This document shows positions 39,784 through 51,308 of a stretch of DNA of 64,000 nt, one piece after another (position 1 is the stretch's first letter; every line of letters starts with the position of its first letter). The translations under genes and the position numbers were made by a program. The notes below the pieces were generated by a model that saw nothing but the letters and a program-made list of their open reading frames with translations, did no database searches and had not been told where the DNA came from. Origin of the DNA: Littorina saxatilis (lineage: Eukaryota; Mollusca; Gastropoda; Littorinimorpha; Littorinidae); assembly GCF_037325665.1 (NCBI RefSeq), contig NC_090251.1, positions 18,844,782 through 18,908,781 of the forward strand, given 5' to 3'.

Positions 39784-42700
39784 GTGAGTATGACTGTCTT
39801 ACGGTCATTTTGTAAGCTTGAAAAATATGGCATTTAATAGGAACATATCAAAGTTTAATAAGTTCTATTTTGAGCAATTGAGCAATGGCACGATCAAAAG
39901 ATCGCAAGGTTGCAACGAAAATATTTGGAGCTAATGTTGATTAACCGTCAGTTACACCAACGTCGTGTATGTGCACGCGCACGTGTGTGTGTGTGTGCGA
40001 AATGACAATTGACATGCATTTTATGTGTGTGCGTCTGTGTGTGTGAAAGGAAAATTAACTTTCATGTGTGTGTGTGTCCGTGTGTGTATATATATTAATT
40101 ATTAGGTTTCTTATGTAATATTTTAATCCTTTTGAAGTATAGGCTAGGCTATAGACCCTAAAATTGAATTATTGATAGAAATATTATATCATGCCATCAG
40201 GTGTGTGGACAATCAAGATTGTCGCTGCTGAGATGCTTGTACTCATCAGACCCCACACTGCACACTGGTGATACAGAGCCACCGCTGCCAGCATATCGCC
40301 AACGATCAGGAGAAAACATTGATCTGATGCGAGCAAGACTTGTCTACCAGAGCAGAAAGAGGGGCATGCTTGAAAATGGCCTTTTGCTCAGGTGAGAAAT
40401 GCATGTGATGTGGTTAAAGGTACCATCCTTCCGGTGTACATCGATCATCCTACATACATGATGGGCAAAATGGCCTAGTGGATTAGACGCTGGCCTCCTG
40501 AGCGGAGGGTCATGGGTTTGAATCCCGGCTGCGCCTGGTGGGTTAAGGTTTAAGATTTTTCCGATCTCCCAGGTTAACTTATGTGCAGACCTGCTAGTGC
40601 CTTATCCCTCTTCGTGTGTACACACAAGCACAAGACCAAGTGCGCACACAGAAGATCCTGTAATCCATGTCAGAGCTCGGTGAGTTATATTATAAACACA
40701 AATATACCCAGCATGCTTCCCCTGAAAGCAGCGTATGGCTGCTTAAAGGGCCAATAAATGATGAAGAAGAATCGTGTAGACGTGTTGAAGTGAAAGGGTG
40801 CTCTTCTACCATGTGAAAGGGTGCTCTTTTACCATGTGAAAGCCTGGACAGATCTACGATTGTCAAGTTGACCGTGTACACAGGAAGGAAGGTATCTTGG
40901 TTTAATGTTGATGCAATGATTTTATGAGGATGAAAGTCACCTGTTCATTTCAATGCTTGTTATTCTCTCATGTGCCAGAAAATATAGCTTCTGCATAACT
41001 TTCACTTACCTTTGTTGCATATCGTATGCATTTAGAGTGCTTTTAATTATGATTTTATCCTGTTCTTTCAGCAGTGTACTTCTTCAAGTATTCATAACGG
41101 ACAGGGATGGCCAAACTGTCCGCCTGATCACCAGGGGCGAGTTAAAAGTCCATGGTGCTAGTAGAAACTGTCTGACAACAGTGAATTTCTTGAAGTTACT
41201 CGATCGCCCAGTTTGCGAGTTAAATTTATGAGATTTTGCCATCCCTGAAAAGACACCGATAACTTGCCCTTTTTTCTATTTTTAGTTTTACTGTCATACG
41301 TCATTGATTAAAAGTTTTGTTCTGCAATTTTGAGTCCATTTAAGTTGAATTAGTTGTTTTGACTCACCGGAGTAATCACCTGTTATTTGATTCAGAGTGT
41401 GTGTATATTTGTATAAATGCTCATGAACATGTGTCATTTTTTTGCATTGTGGGTGTACGTGCATGCATGTGTGTGTATAATGTGTGTGTGTGTGTGTGTG
41501 TGTATGTTTACAGAGGATGCAAATGTAATATTACTCCCAAAGAAACATTTGAATATTTGAACACCTGTTTGTTGCAGCACATTTGCTGGGCAGAAACTTG
41601 ACGACTTGAGTGAAGCACAGCTGAGAATGTATGATGTTCTCATAAACAAGCCAACAAATGACTGGGAAATATACTATTGGATGACTGGTATGTAGAATGG
41701 AATTAGGCATTGAGGCTGGTGTAGTAATTTTACAAGACAACCTTTTTTTTCCGATCCTAACCAGTGTGTGTCTCTTAACCTTCGCCCGACGTTGTTATCG
41801 ACTACACACGGAAGACATCATGGGGCCGTGCGGACCCATGCTTCTCAAAGAAGGAAAAATATGCATACCCTTCCGTAGAACCATGCTTTCTAAAGAAGCA
41901 AAAGCGTGCATCCCCTTCCGTAGACGCCGTGGTTACATTTCCGCGAGAAGTACTTAAATTAAATTATTAATTTTTGGCGAACGCAAGAAGAAGAAGAAGA
42001 AATTATTAATTTAATTATTACTGTGCGGACTGAAGCTTCTCAAAAAAGCAAATACGTGCATACACTTCTGTAGACATCGTGGGGCCGTGTGGACCCACAT
42101 TGTTATTGTATGGATCCTTCTTTGAGAAACATGGGTCCGCATGGCCCCATGATGTCTTCCGTGTGTAGTCTAAATTTGACCTTTGTTTTTTTAATTACTT
42201 CTCGCTGAAATTTAATGATCGTGAGGCATTCTTAAAAGCTCATTCAAAAATTCCAACTAGTTTTAAGAGATATTTGCAATTAAACACCCTTCTGGGTCCA
42301 CATGGATCCACGACCACCGGCGAAGGTGAAAGTGGCTTTTGTCTATTTAATGTGACAATTAATCTTCCTTGATCAGTTTCGCTCCTCTGTTCCTTGCCAC
42401 TTCAATGTTCTTATCACGCATGCACCAGTCCATTTAAATACTGTGCACGCTATACGCTTGACTCTTCCCTTGTAACCACTTCTCGAAAGCCATCACCTGC
42501 CCACAATGACCTCTTCGAAAGATTGCAGACAAGTTTTTCATACAGAGACTTAGAGTGAAAGATTGTGCAAAAGAAAGAACATGCGTGAACGATAATGACG
42601 TAATATCCATCATGACAATACATCACATGCCGTCATTCCTTAGTTGTCATTACCATCCTGAAGACGTTTGCAATTCAGGCTGTCAAAAAAAAAAAAAAAT

Positions 42701-43662
42701 GAAGAATACCAAAACTTGTTTCTGTTGTTTTCTTTTTGTTTTGAGTTTTTCTTCTGTATAATTCCCCTTGCCATCTGTCTTTTATGACCACGTTTGGTTG
42801 TCCCTTGGGTGGTCGGTATAGACCGGTGTAACACAAAATTTTTACTCCACGAAAAATGTACTCCGGAGTAAATATTTCGTACGAAATTCTTACTCCGAGT
42901 ACACTTTTCGTACGAGAAAAGAACTCCCCAAGGCACGAAAAAATTACTCCCTCCACAAAATTTTTACTCCCCATTTTTTTTACTTCCAGTAAAAATCGCG
43001 TACGCAAAAATGGGATGCTGGCGAAGGGATAATGCCAATAAGTGATCTCGCGCACACGAATGTCGCGCTACCCTCCTTCCACCCCTTCCACCACCAAGAC
43101 TAACAGGGGACAAGGGAGTAAAAATTTCGTACACCTGGCATGGGGAGTTAAATTGCTTGTGTTGGGGTGAAGTAATTTATTCGTTATTTATTCGTCAGGG
43201 GAGTAACATTTTTGTACGAAATGTTTACTCGGAACTCACCTGTCTTGGGGAGTAATTTTCTCGTGCAATGGGGGAGTGGTTTTTTTCGTAAAGGGAGTAA
43301 CTTTTTTGTACGAAATGTTTACTCCTGAGTAAAAATCTCGTGGGAGTAATTTTCTCGTGTTACACTGGCTCAACTGTACTTGGTATGAGGTAGTACTTTC
43401 TTTATACATGTATGGCCAAAATCTTGTTAACAAAATCAGTTGGTGTTCTTAACCTGACAGTTATTTCTAGAATTTGTCTATTGGGACAGAGCTTAGTCTC
43501 TCATTTTCTCTAAGTTAATGTGTGTCTTTTCAATGATTTATCACAGGTGCGAAGGAGGCCCCAGAGGAGTACAATAACGAGGTGCTGGACATGCTGAAGG
43601 AACACACTCAGAATAATGACAGGGAACGGCGCATCCGGCAACCTAACCTCCCCATGGAATAG
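39739..43662 (+). CDS. SDHAF2: SDHAF2, succinate dehydrogenase assembly factor 2, 4 coding exons
   Basis: SDHAF2 (yeast Sdh5) acts in the mitochondrial matrix and promotes covalent attachment of FAD to SDHA of complex II. Coding exons: 39739-39783, 40201-40391, 41578-41687, 43547-43662, all GT-AG with matching phases, giving 153 aa (human 166). Residues 1-~35 are basic and Ser/Arg/Leu-rich without acidic residues up to the end of [12 protein letters not shown], consistent with a mitochondrial presequence. The conserved family core follows: [20 protein letters not shown] (RKRGMLEN at 67-74), [20 protein letters not shown] and EIYYW (NDWEIYYW at 106-113). The C-terminus is short, ending [11 protein letters not shown]. 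The start ATG has the context ACCATGG. Two foldback elements lie in intron 3 and a SINE in intron 2. Confidence 0.95.
40201..40391 (+). CDS. SDHAF2: SDHAF2 coding exon 2
   Basis: Follows acceptor GCCATCAG. Encodes the rest of the presequence and [20 protein letters not shown]; donor GTGAGA splits a serine codon (AG|C). Confidence 0.95.
40461..40771 (+). mobile_element. tRNA-derived SINE, family B
   Basis: Head AAAATGGCCTAGTGGATTAG (box A) and GGGTTTGAATCCCGG (box B), the family B body with TTAACTTATGTGCAGACCTG, and a 3' end GGCCAATAAATGATGAAGAA. In SDHAF2 intron 2. Confidence 0.9.
41578..41687 (+). CDS. SDHAF2: SDHAF2 coding exon 3
   Basis: Acceptor TTGTTGCAG, donor GTATGT. Encodes [20 protein letters not shown] through [10 protein letters not shown]. 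Confidence 0.95.
41779..42326. mobile_element. Foldback element in SDHAF2 intron 3
   Basis: CCTTCGCC and GGCGAAGG mark the ends. Inside, GACTACACACGGAAGACATC (41800) and its complement (about 42150) extend into a longer inverted pair with GGGGCCGTGCGGACCCATG. Internal direct repeats of TTCTMAAGAAGCAAA occur. Noncoding. Confidence 0.7.
42823..43368. mobile_element. Hairpin-rich element built from TTACTCC/TTCGTACGAA modules
   Basis: Ends CCGGTGTAACAC and GTGTTACACTGG are inverted repeats. Between them the motifs GGAGTAA or TTACTCC and the palindrome TTCGTACGAAA recur about a dozen times in both orientations, so almost any part can pair with another. Noncoding; family not recognised. In SDHAF2 intron 3. 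Confidence 0.7.
43547..43662 (+). CDS. SDHAF2: SDHAF2 coding exon 4
   Basis: Acceptor TTATCACAG. Encodes [20 protein letters not shown] through [10 protein letters not shown] and a TAG stop. Confidence 0.93.
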
Positions 43663-43854
43663 TGGACTCATCCATTCAGTCATTTGAAAAAAAAATGTCT
43701 TTCACATTGGTTGTTTTTCTTGTGTCCTGTGACTTTTTAAATGAAGCCCAGTGTTACTGTACAATGTAATGCCCCTCCAATGTTAGGACACGTTTTTCTG
43801 TTGTCCGTCCATTTTGAGGAAAGTATACCTGGCGCAAGAGGACGCTTGCTGGTA

Positions 43855-44230
43855 CAGTGGAACCCTCCTTTTATGACCTCAAGAAAACGGAGAAAGTCAG
43901 GCCTTCAGAAGGGATTCTTAATGTGGGGGTACATTTACACAGGTTATAAACATAACATTTGAGAAAACAGGGTCTTAACCCTTAGGCTGGTTGTCGCGAC
44001 ATATGTCGCGCTACTTTACGTATACTGTCACCTGGTTGTCACGACATATGTCGCGCTACTGGCTCAGTCTGTTTGGTCGGTTCCGATTACCTCCCATGAA
44101 TGCGAAAACCAATATGACCGTTTTTTGTTATTTTTCTCTCTGTTAATTCACCAGTGGCTATGTAACATGTGTTACAGAATTGCACCAGTGTAAGGGTTAA
44201 AAGGGGGGGGGGGGGGGGGGGTGTTCCACT
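43855..44230. mobile_element. Mariner-type MITE carrying a nested TTAA MITE
   Basis: Starts TA|CAGTGGAACCCTCCTTTT and ends GTTCCACT. GACCTCAAGAAAACGGAGAA matches the 21473 copy's inner sequence in type. It is interrupted by 43979-44196 at GGTCTTAAAAGGG and has a poly-G run. Lies in the presumed 3' UTR of SDHAF2. Confidence 0.7.
43979..44196. mobile_element. 218-bp TTAA-flanked MITE
   Basis: TTAA at 43975-43978 and 44197-44200 flanks inverted ends CCCTTAGGCTGG and CCAGTGTAAGGG. A 29-bp unit with TCGCGACATATGTCGCGCTA, itself palindromic, is present twice in a row (about 43990-44062). The pattern fits a piggyBac-derived MITE. Confidence 0.8.
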
Positions 44231-44678
44231 TTTGGCTGATCCCCAAGTGTATCCTCTTGCCACTTTGGCTACTTTATTATTTTTAGAGGAATTGCAAACA
44301 TGATTGTTTTCATTTTCAGTCAAATGTGAATCTGTCTGGAGGAAAGGATCTAAGTCCTAAACAATTGAATAAGAAGGGAAAAATGTTGAGAAATGTGGCC
44401 TGTGCTCATGACAAGTTCAAACATCAAAGTTTTTAAATTGGGGCAATGTTTGTCTCTGTAAAAAGGAGATATTCCGATGATATTAATGTTGTTTGTTTGT
44501 TTGAAAACTTGGTGTAACAATTTAATGACATGGAGAAAGTAGTATATCAATTTGAGCCTTGCTGCATAGTTCTTTCTTCTAGCACTTACTGGAATATGCA
44601 GGAAACAAAACAGTCACAGATCTTTGTTATGAAACTGCAATGGAGAAAGCTCTAAAGTACAGTTTTGGTTACAGTTAC

Positions 44679-44684
44679 AATAAA
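44679..44684 (+). terminator. Candidate SDHAF2 polyadenylation signal
   Basis: AATAAA about 1 kb after the stop codon; a second AATAAA at 44902-44907 is an alternative. Confidence 0.45.
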
Positions 44685-44907
44685 CAGACACACCCAGCTA
44701 CACTAAAATGGCGATGGTGATGTGCAGACTCTGTCTTGGATTATACTTTCAATGTACAGGTATTGTGAATGTTGTTAGATGTTTAATGTTATAATTTAAA
44801 TGTTGTGGTAGTGAGAGACAGAGAGAGTGTGTGAGAGAGATTGTGCATGTGTTGGAGTGTGCACCTTGTATTATAAGCTTTTTGCTTTGAAATAATAATG
44901 GAATAAA

Positions 44908-45822
44908 TTCTATGCTTGAAAATGAGATGATTCTTGTTGGTGAGGTGCTACATGTGTGGAAGGGCAGATGTGTGGTTTCTTCTTTAGTGCTTGTTGAACA
45001 AGAGAGTGTGTGTGTGTGTGTGTGTTTGATGGCATATTAATGTCTACACCACATGTATTACCAAGTTAGGCATATTGTCACAGAAAAACAACACACACTT
45101 CTTTCATTCAAATGAAAATCTCAACTCAAGGGAAATGAAAATAATATCTATTTTTTTCAAAAACATAGCAGATTGTTTATGTCATGTGAAATTAGCACCA
45201 GATGGGGGTACTGAGGGAACATTCATACAATTATTAAGCATCCTCCAAAGATAATTAAACTACAGCTGTGACAAATCATTACTATCTTTTTGCTCTCGTG
45301 ATACAGATCCTATGAAAGATGCCTAAAACTGCAAGCCAAGAAAGACCTCTCATTGTTTGCAGTTCTGCTCTGTTCTTCAGTGAAAGGCTATTGAATACTG
45401 TCACAAAAAGAATGACCAAGCGTGTGCAACTTTGAAATCATTCCAGCCAAGGACTGAAGGGAGGTAAACCTCTCAATGTTCGCAAGTGATCATTTGTATC
45501 TTGGTTATAGCCCTTGAATCATGGTGCGAGCGACTTTATTGCCACATTTTGGAAGATGCACCGTATGTTTCTATAACGGTCATAATGTCCAACAATTATC
45601 TCGAACACATTTTGGCAAAGTTCCCTAGAGAAAAAGATACGCGAAGCAGCAAATGTTGCAGTCTTGGTTTACTTTTTTGCTTTAAAAACTGAAATATATA
45701 CAAGAAAATAAGTCACATACACACACACTCTCTCTCTCTCTTGACTGAAGTATATATTTTTTATTCCTCATTTATTTACAAACCGTCAAACAGCATGTAC
45801 ACATTTTCACACGTGGATAGCA
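44908..45822. other. Gene-free spacer
   Basis: Contains a short (GT)n at about 45007 and a (TC)n near 45728 but no recognisable exon or element end. Confidence 0.45.
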
Positions 45823-47916
45823 TGCATGTGTTCTGCGCGAAGTTAGAATCCGGTTTCATTCTAGAATGGACCGGGTCCAGGTTGGAATTCTAACCCTGCG
45901 CAAGTACAGGGGTGCCATTCTAGAATGAAACCCTTGAATAAAGGGGGCCGTAATGTTTGTAGATAAGACAGAGTTGTCTTCCCTTGAATTATCTTCACCT
46001 GCACCTTCCCTTTGATAAAATGGGGCTGATTTGTCTACCCCTGAAAAAAATCCTTTGGCGATCTTGCGATGTCATGTCATGTCAAGAAAGTTGACACTCC
46101 TGAGTACGCAATAAACAAAGGGGGACTACCAGGGCGGTAATGTTTGCAGGGCAGTTGTTTTTGTGATGAGAGCCGGTTGCGGCCGCTTGCAATGTCAGCG
46201 CTGTCTCCCTCTCGGAAATGTCCGGTTTTTTGACAATTTTTTTGACAGACAGACAGACAGACGGTCAGACCGACTAACCGACAGACAGACCAACAGAAGG
46301 ACAGAGTGAGTTATAGAGCTGTTGTCACAGGTTTAAAAAAAAGTTGACATTAACAAAAACAGAAATCAACAACAACTTTTGTCTGGTTTTATAATATTAT
46401 GGGAAAACATTGAAAGCAATTCATAGTAGTAGTACTACCACAACAAATACTCTCAAAGGGGAATTCCATGCCTAAAAGTTTGACAGTTTTTATTTAATCT
46501 ATCAGAATCCCTACCTTCCAAACTGTGATATGCCCACGTTTCAAAAGGCTCCTACAACCCTGCATTACTACTACACAAAAGAACAAAGTTCCAAGAATTA
46601 TATCCTGGTGCACATTTATTTGTAGAGGAAGTACCAATCATTCAAGAGAGTTCACTTGATTTACACTGAAATGGATTGGAGGTCTGTCATTTCCAAGCAA
46701 CTGAATTGTAGCTTAAAATCAGTGAATACCCTTTATTTCTGACCAAGCCTCATTGCAATGACAGTCAATTAATTTTTCTCTCCAAAATCACAACATTATA
46801 CCATGTCATACTTTCAAATAACCTCTAATTGCCCTTGAAAAAAATACAGGCTCCTGACGTTCTCAGTGCCCAGTGACGGCAGAGATTGACGAATTGCAAT
46901 TCAACCGTGTAGCAAGATGACACCACTTGAGCCAGACGGGTCAACTAATGATTAGTAATGACATTCCAATTCACAGCATCTTGATTGACAAGCTTGATTT
47001 TCCGTAATAACTGTGGAAAGTCAGAATTTTCAAAAATTTTCCCTGAAAAGCATAAATACTCGAAGCTCAGCGTTCACAAATGAATCAAATGAAAGAATGA
47101 AATCGATGATTAGATGCCACAAGACCTTATGTCGAAATACAAACGCCAGTTATGGGATGATATGTCATTTTGGAGAAAACAGAGACGATATTTTACAGAA
47201 ACTAGCCTCGCCTTTGCCGATTTTCGTGGGGCCCACCGCAGCCAATTGCTTTCGTTGTGGTCGGCACTCATAACGAGGGGTTTGCTATGGCTGCGAATCT
47301 TGTGGTCAAAGCAGCACCGTTCTTAAGAGGCGCATGCCTGATAGAACGTTAAAGCTAGTTTAAAAAAATAAAAAAATAAAAAAAAAATAAAAAAAGCCTT
47401 TCCCTCGCTCAAACTATATAGTCATATTATATATCGATACAAAGCTAAAGACTTTATCTTCACAATTCAGAAGACCAACTTCATGTATATGAATAAGATT
47501 AAAAGTTACAAGCGAGATCGGCAAAACACTGTCAGTCCGGAAATTTCCGTTCATAGCGATCAGTGCTGAGTGTCTCTCAAAATCGTAATCACTTTCAGAA
47601 CATCACAATCCCAATTCACGATGTCTTTGAGTAAAGTGTAAAAAACCCGGAAAAAAAACCCAACCAAACACACAAAAATCAAAAACAAACAGAAAATCCA
47701 CATTTGTGGCTTTGGCTGTGTGATAGTCTAACTGAAATGACTATTCCAACTTGGACCCAAATTCCAACCTTGCGCACGGCCGATTCTAGAATGGACCAGC
47801 AACAAGGGTTTCATTCTAGAATGGCACCCCTGTACTTGCGCAGGGTAAGAATTCCAACCTGGACCCGGTCCATTCTAGAATGAAACCGGATTCTAACTTC
47901 GCGCAGAACACATGCA
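45823..47916. mobile_element. 2.1-kb foldback element with 114-bp terminal inverted repeats
   Basis: The ends 45823-45936 and 47803-47916 are nearly perfect inverted repeats starting TGCATGTGTTCTGCGCGAAG. Each arm contains ATTCTAGAATG palindromes. The ~1.87-kb interior has no open frame with a recognised domain, so it is non-autonomous or long dead. No clear target duplication was found. Confidence 0.85.
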
Positions 47917-49208
47917 CTGATACCCTTTCACAAATACACCGTGACTCAGCGACACTTCAAAGTGTCCGGGATAAAGGAAGAAGGAAAACAGAACGTCAAA
48001 CTAAATTTCAAACCAAACCAATCATCATTCAAAAGACTAACAGATTTTAACTCTCCTCAATCCTGAACTTAAAATGTCATATCAGAGCACACAAAATGAT
48101 TAACAAAAATTGTACAACGTTAACCCAACCAGTTAATACCATGTAAATTGTACAACCTCTCCAGTTTCCTGTAACATCAATAGACGATCGGAAATCAGCA
48201 AATCTGTCGGGTGTTTATGGATTGTGGAAGCGCTGCTTTTCCTTGAAAATACAGAAGCAGGTAAAATCCACGTAATATTGAACTGTATTGTGTCTTCCAC
48301 AACCCATAACAAATCATGCAGCGTTATTTCCGGAATTCATGTATTGACTGAATCATTGCAGGTACATTCCAACACGTGTAAGCGACCATGTTCACCAACA
48401 CAGATCTCTTCAGGATAAATGTTCTTAAAGTTAAACACTCTGCGAACAGTCAACAGCCTGGTTTCATCATTATAATCATCCTCATCTCATTAATCATCCA
48501 AAAATTATAACCGAAGGCCGCGGTTGATAAATATGTGACAAAAGGTGATATGCTCCCCGAGGACCAACAACACATTACTGGTTTGACAACAAGCCACCAA
48601 ACATCGTTTTTGTCATCATTTTGGAAGTTTAACAGCCTACGCACAATAACCCACAGGGAGACCAAATTTTAGAATGCAATATTCCGGACCGCAGAGTGCG
48701 TCACAGTAGTTCGAGATAACACGTCATACTTGTCTGTGACGTCAAACGTAACTCGTTCGTCGCCGCTTTTCTTCCAGTCTGAAAATGTACAGAGCTGCGA
48801 TCATATTTGCGAGTTCAGTAAGTTTTGAGCATATTTCTTTTCTTTTAAGTGTTTTATGACTTTTCGTAGCGGATTTTGCGATTACGGAGATAAGTTGCAA
48901 ATTAACCATGAGTGGCAGTGAATGCTTACAATCGTTGTCCCCGGAAACACGAATGCAAAGCCGCGATGGTTCCACACATCAAATAATCAGCCTGATTGGC
49001 TTTTACTTTGACAATCCACGTGTCAACTGAAAGCTCAAACCCATTCACCACCTCGATTTGTTACATGGGCAACAGTGTGTTTTTATTCCCCAGCTGGTTA
49101 TGAATGAAAACTCGTAAAAATGATGACAAGTGTTTGTGTTTACATAACGTTTTGGTGACAATCCGTTGAATGAGTTCATAAAAAATCCAACTCTGCATAG
49201 AATGCAGC

Positions 49209-49256
<48 letters not shown>

Positions 49257-50761
49257 CAAGGTGTCTTATTCCACGTACACATTTGAACAGATCTTTGGCG
49301 GTGAACATAATCACGTACGCGGGAAGGAAGGCCATAAATCTCATGTTATTTGACACTCAAAAGAACAATAACACCAGTTTGCGAGCGGTTTCGGAGTGCA
49401 TATTATCGGTTGCAGTCTACTCTTAAAATCTCACTGGCCATGGTGCAGACTACTTATCATCACACAGTGACGAAAAAATAAAGAGAAACAGAAAAGAATC
49501 TCCAGCAAGCACGTCAGTGTTTCGACACACAAAACACTGAAGCAACTAGTCTACATGTATTCGTTCTAGCTGAAACAACTTTTTTTCTGCAAGATTCCGC
49601 CCAAATGCTGAAGATTTAATAAACATTTTCTCATCATAAAAATATGTAAAACAGCACTCTTCTGACATTAAACATACAGAAGCATAACATGGCTAAGAAA
49701 GAAAAAAAAAAAAAGAGATAAAGATTTAAAAAAAAGAATGATAAAAATGCACGAATAAAAGCCAAACTTCTGCGTGGTAATGGCTTGATATGGATAAAAC
49801 AGACCAGTAACAATATATTCATTTTCATTTTATTTTTTAATATTGTTTGAAACAGTTCGTGGCTTGGCATCTACTAATCGTAGATCGAGTTAAGCATGCG
49901 GTTGTTGGTGATAATATTTCGCCGATGTGTTGTCACGTAGCATCTGCTTTTCTTCCTTGAGTGCCATCAAATTTAACTTCTTCAACATTTTGTACTGGCT
50001 GACGGAAGGTTTGGTCTCCGTGTTCTTCGTGCTCCAATACTAAATGTGCTTGCTGTTACCCCTCAATACCGGCTATCCCAGTAGCTAGGGTTTGAATCAG
50101 AGAAATCCTCGACAGGTATACGGAATCCAATGCAAAACCAGGCTACTTTTATCACTCCATATTTAGTGAAACTAGTTTAAACCCGACAACCTTTTTACTT
50201 GTTTGGTATAACCCTTGTTTGCTCCGACGCTCAATAACTGAGGCTACTTTCAATGCTTCAGTCACGTCAACCATTTCAGGAATAATGGTCAGATCGTAAT
50301 AAGACTGAAAATCCGTCGTTTCATTGATTTTTTGTGACGTAGCATTTGCACAGTAAGTATTTCTTCTTATTTCTTGCATCCTGCTCAGAATAAGTTACTT
50401 CTGTTTCTTCGAAAGATCAAGAGTGTACCACGATCCCATTCAAAATGGTGTCACGTTTTTGCACAGCATTCTGAATCTGAATTCTTATTGCACGTGTTGT
50501 TCACGGGTTCGTCACATGAGCCGATTAAGGCTATGTAGACGTACCTAACATTTAGGGGTAATGTGTATTTAGTATTTCATTTCCATGATCCAGTTTGTGA
50601 CTTGGGATTAATATGATGTATAACTCCGTTATAATTTTCTTTTGTTTATTTCTCTTTTGCAGCTTTCTAAGTATGCCACTTTGTAATTCTGTGGATGCAG
50701 TATATACATCTTTTTGAACAGGAAATGGTGTATTTCAGAGATTGCTCTTGTTCCTGAGAGA
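47917..50761. other. Gene-free region and probable tetraspanin 3' flank
   Basis: No coding exon is recognised. It includes a TGACGTCA motif at about 48737 and a (GT)n at 49211-49256. The part next to 50762 is presumably the tetraspanin 3' UTR; the complement of TTTATT near 50645 could serve as its AATAAA signal. Confidence 0.4.
49211..49256. repeat. (GT)n microsatellite
   Basis: Pure GT repeat of about 23 units. Confidence 0.95.
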
Positions 50762-50821
50762 TCAGTCATAGTACTCTGTTCGATTTCGACTTAGCCACAC
50801 AGCGAATATGATGCCAAATAT
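50762..50821 (-). CDS. Tetraspanin coding exon 8 (TM4 end, tail)
   Basis: Encodes IFGIIFAVWLSRNRTEYYD and a TGA stop after acceptor CTGTTTCAG. It completes TM4 in phase, and its partly duplicated copy lies 61 bases upstream. Confidence 0.85.
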   Translation of the reverse strand: MFGIIFAVWLSRNRTEYYD

Positions 50822-50914
50822 CTGAAACAGAACAGCAGGATGTCGACTTAATCACACAGCAAATACGTTTGACGCCACATACCTAAAACAGAACAGAACT
50901 AGGATTTCCATGTC

Positions 50915-50947
<33 letters not shown>

Positions 50948-50965
50948 CGATGTGTGTGTGTGCCG

Positions 50966-51037
<72 letters not shown>

Positions 51038-51249
51038 CTAATGATAATACATGAAATTAATCCGCTGCAGCCTGTAGACGGAATCTAGAAGATTTGGCAA
51101 TATGATCTTTCCGTAACGGAAACAAATCGTCAGGCTAAAATTGTATTGTCATTACCAAGCCCCTGTCAAGTTGCCAGTTCCTTTTTACATTTAGTCAAGT
51201 TTTGACTAAATGTTTTAACATAGAGGGGGGAATCGAGACGAGGGTCGTG

Positions 51250-51308
<59 letters not shown>

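Noticed and set aside
40461-40535. Possible tRNA gene
   Set aside because: It is the head of a family B SINE, with the body and tail shared by three other copies.
50152-50379. 75-codon minus-strand frame near the tetraspanin end
   Set aside because: No family resemblance, no splice signals in phase, and the tetraspanin stop is already reached at 50762.
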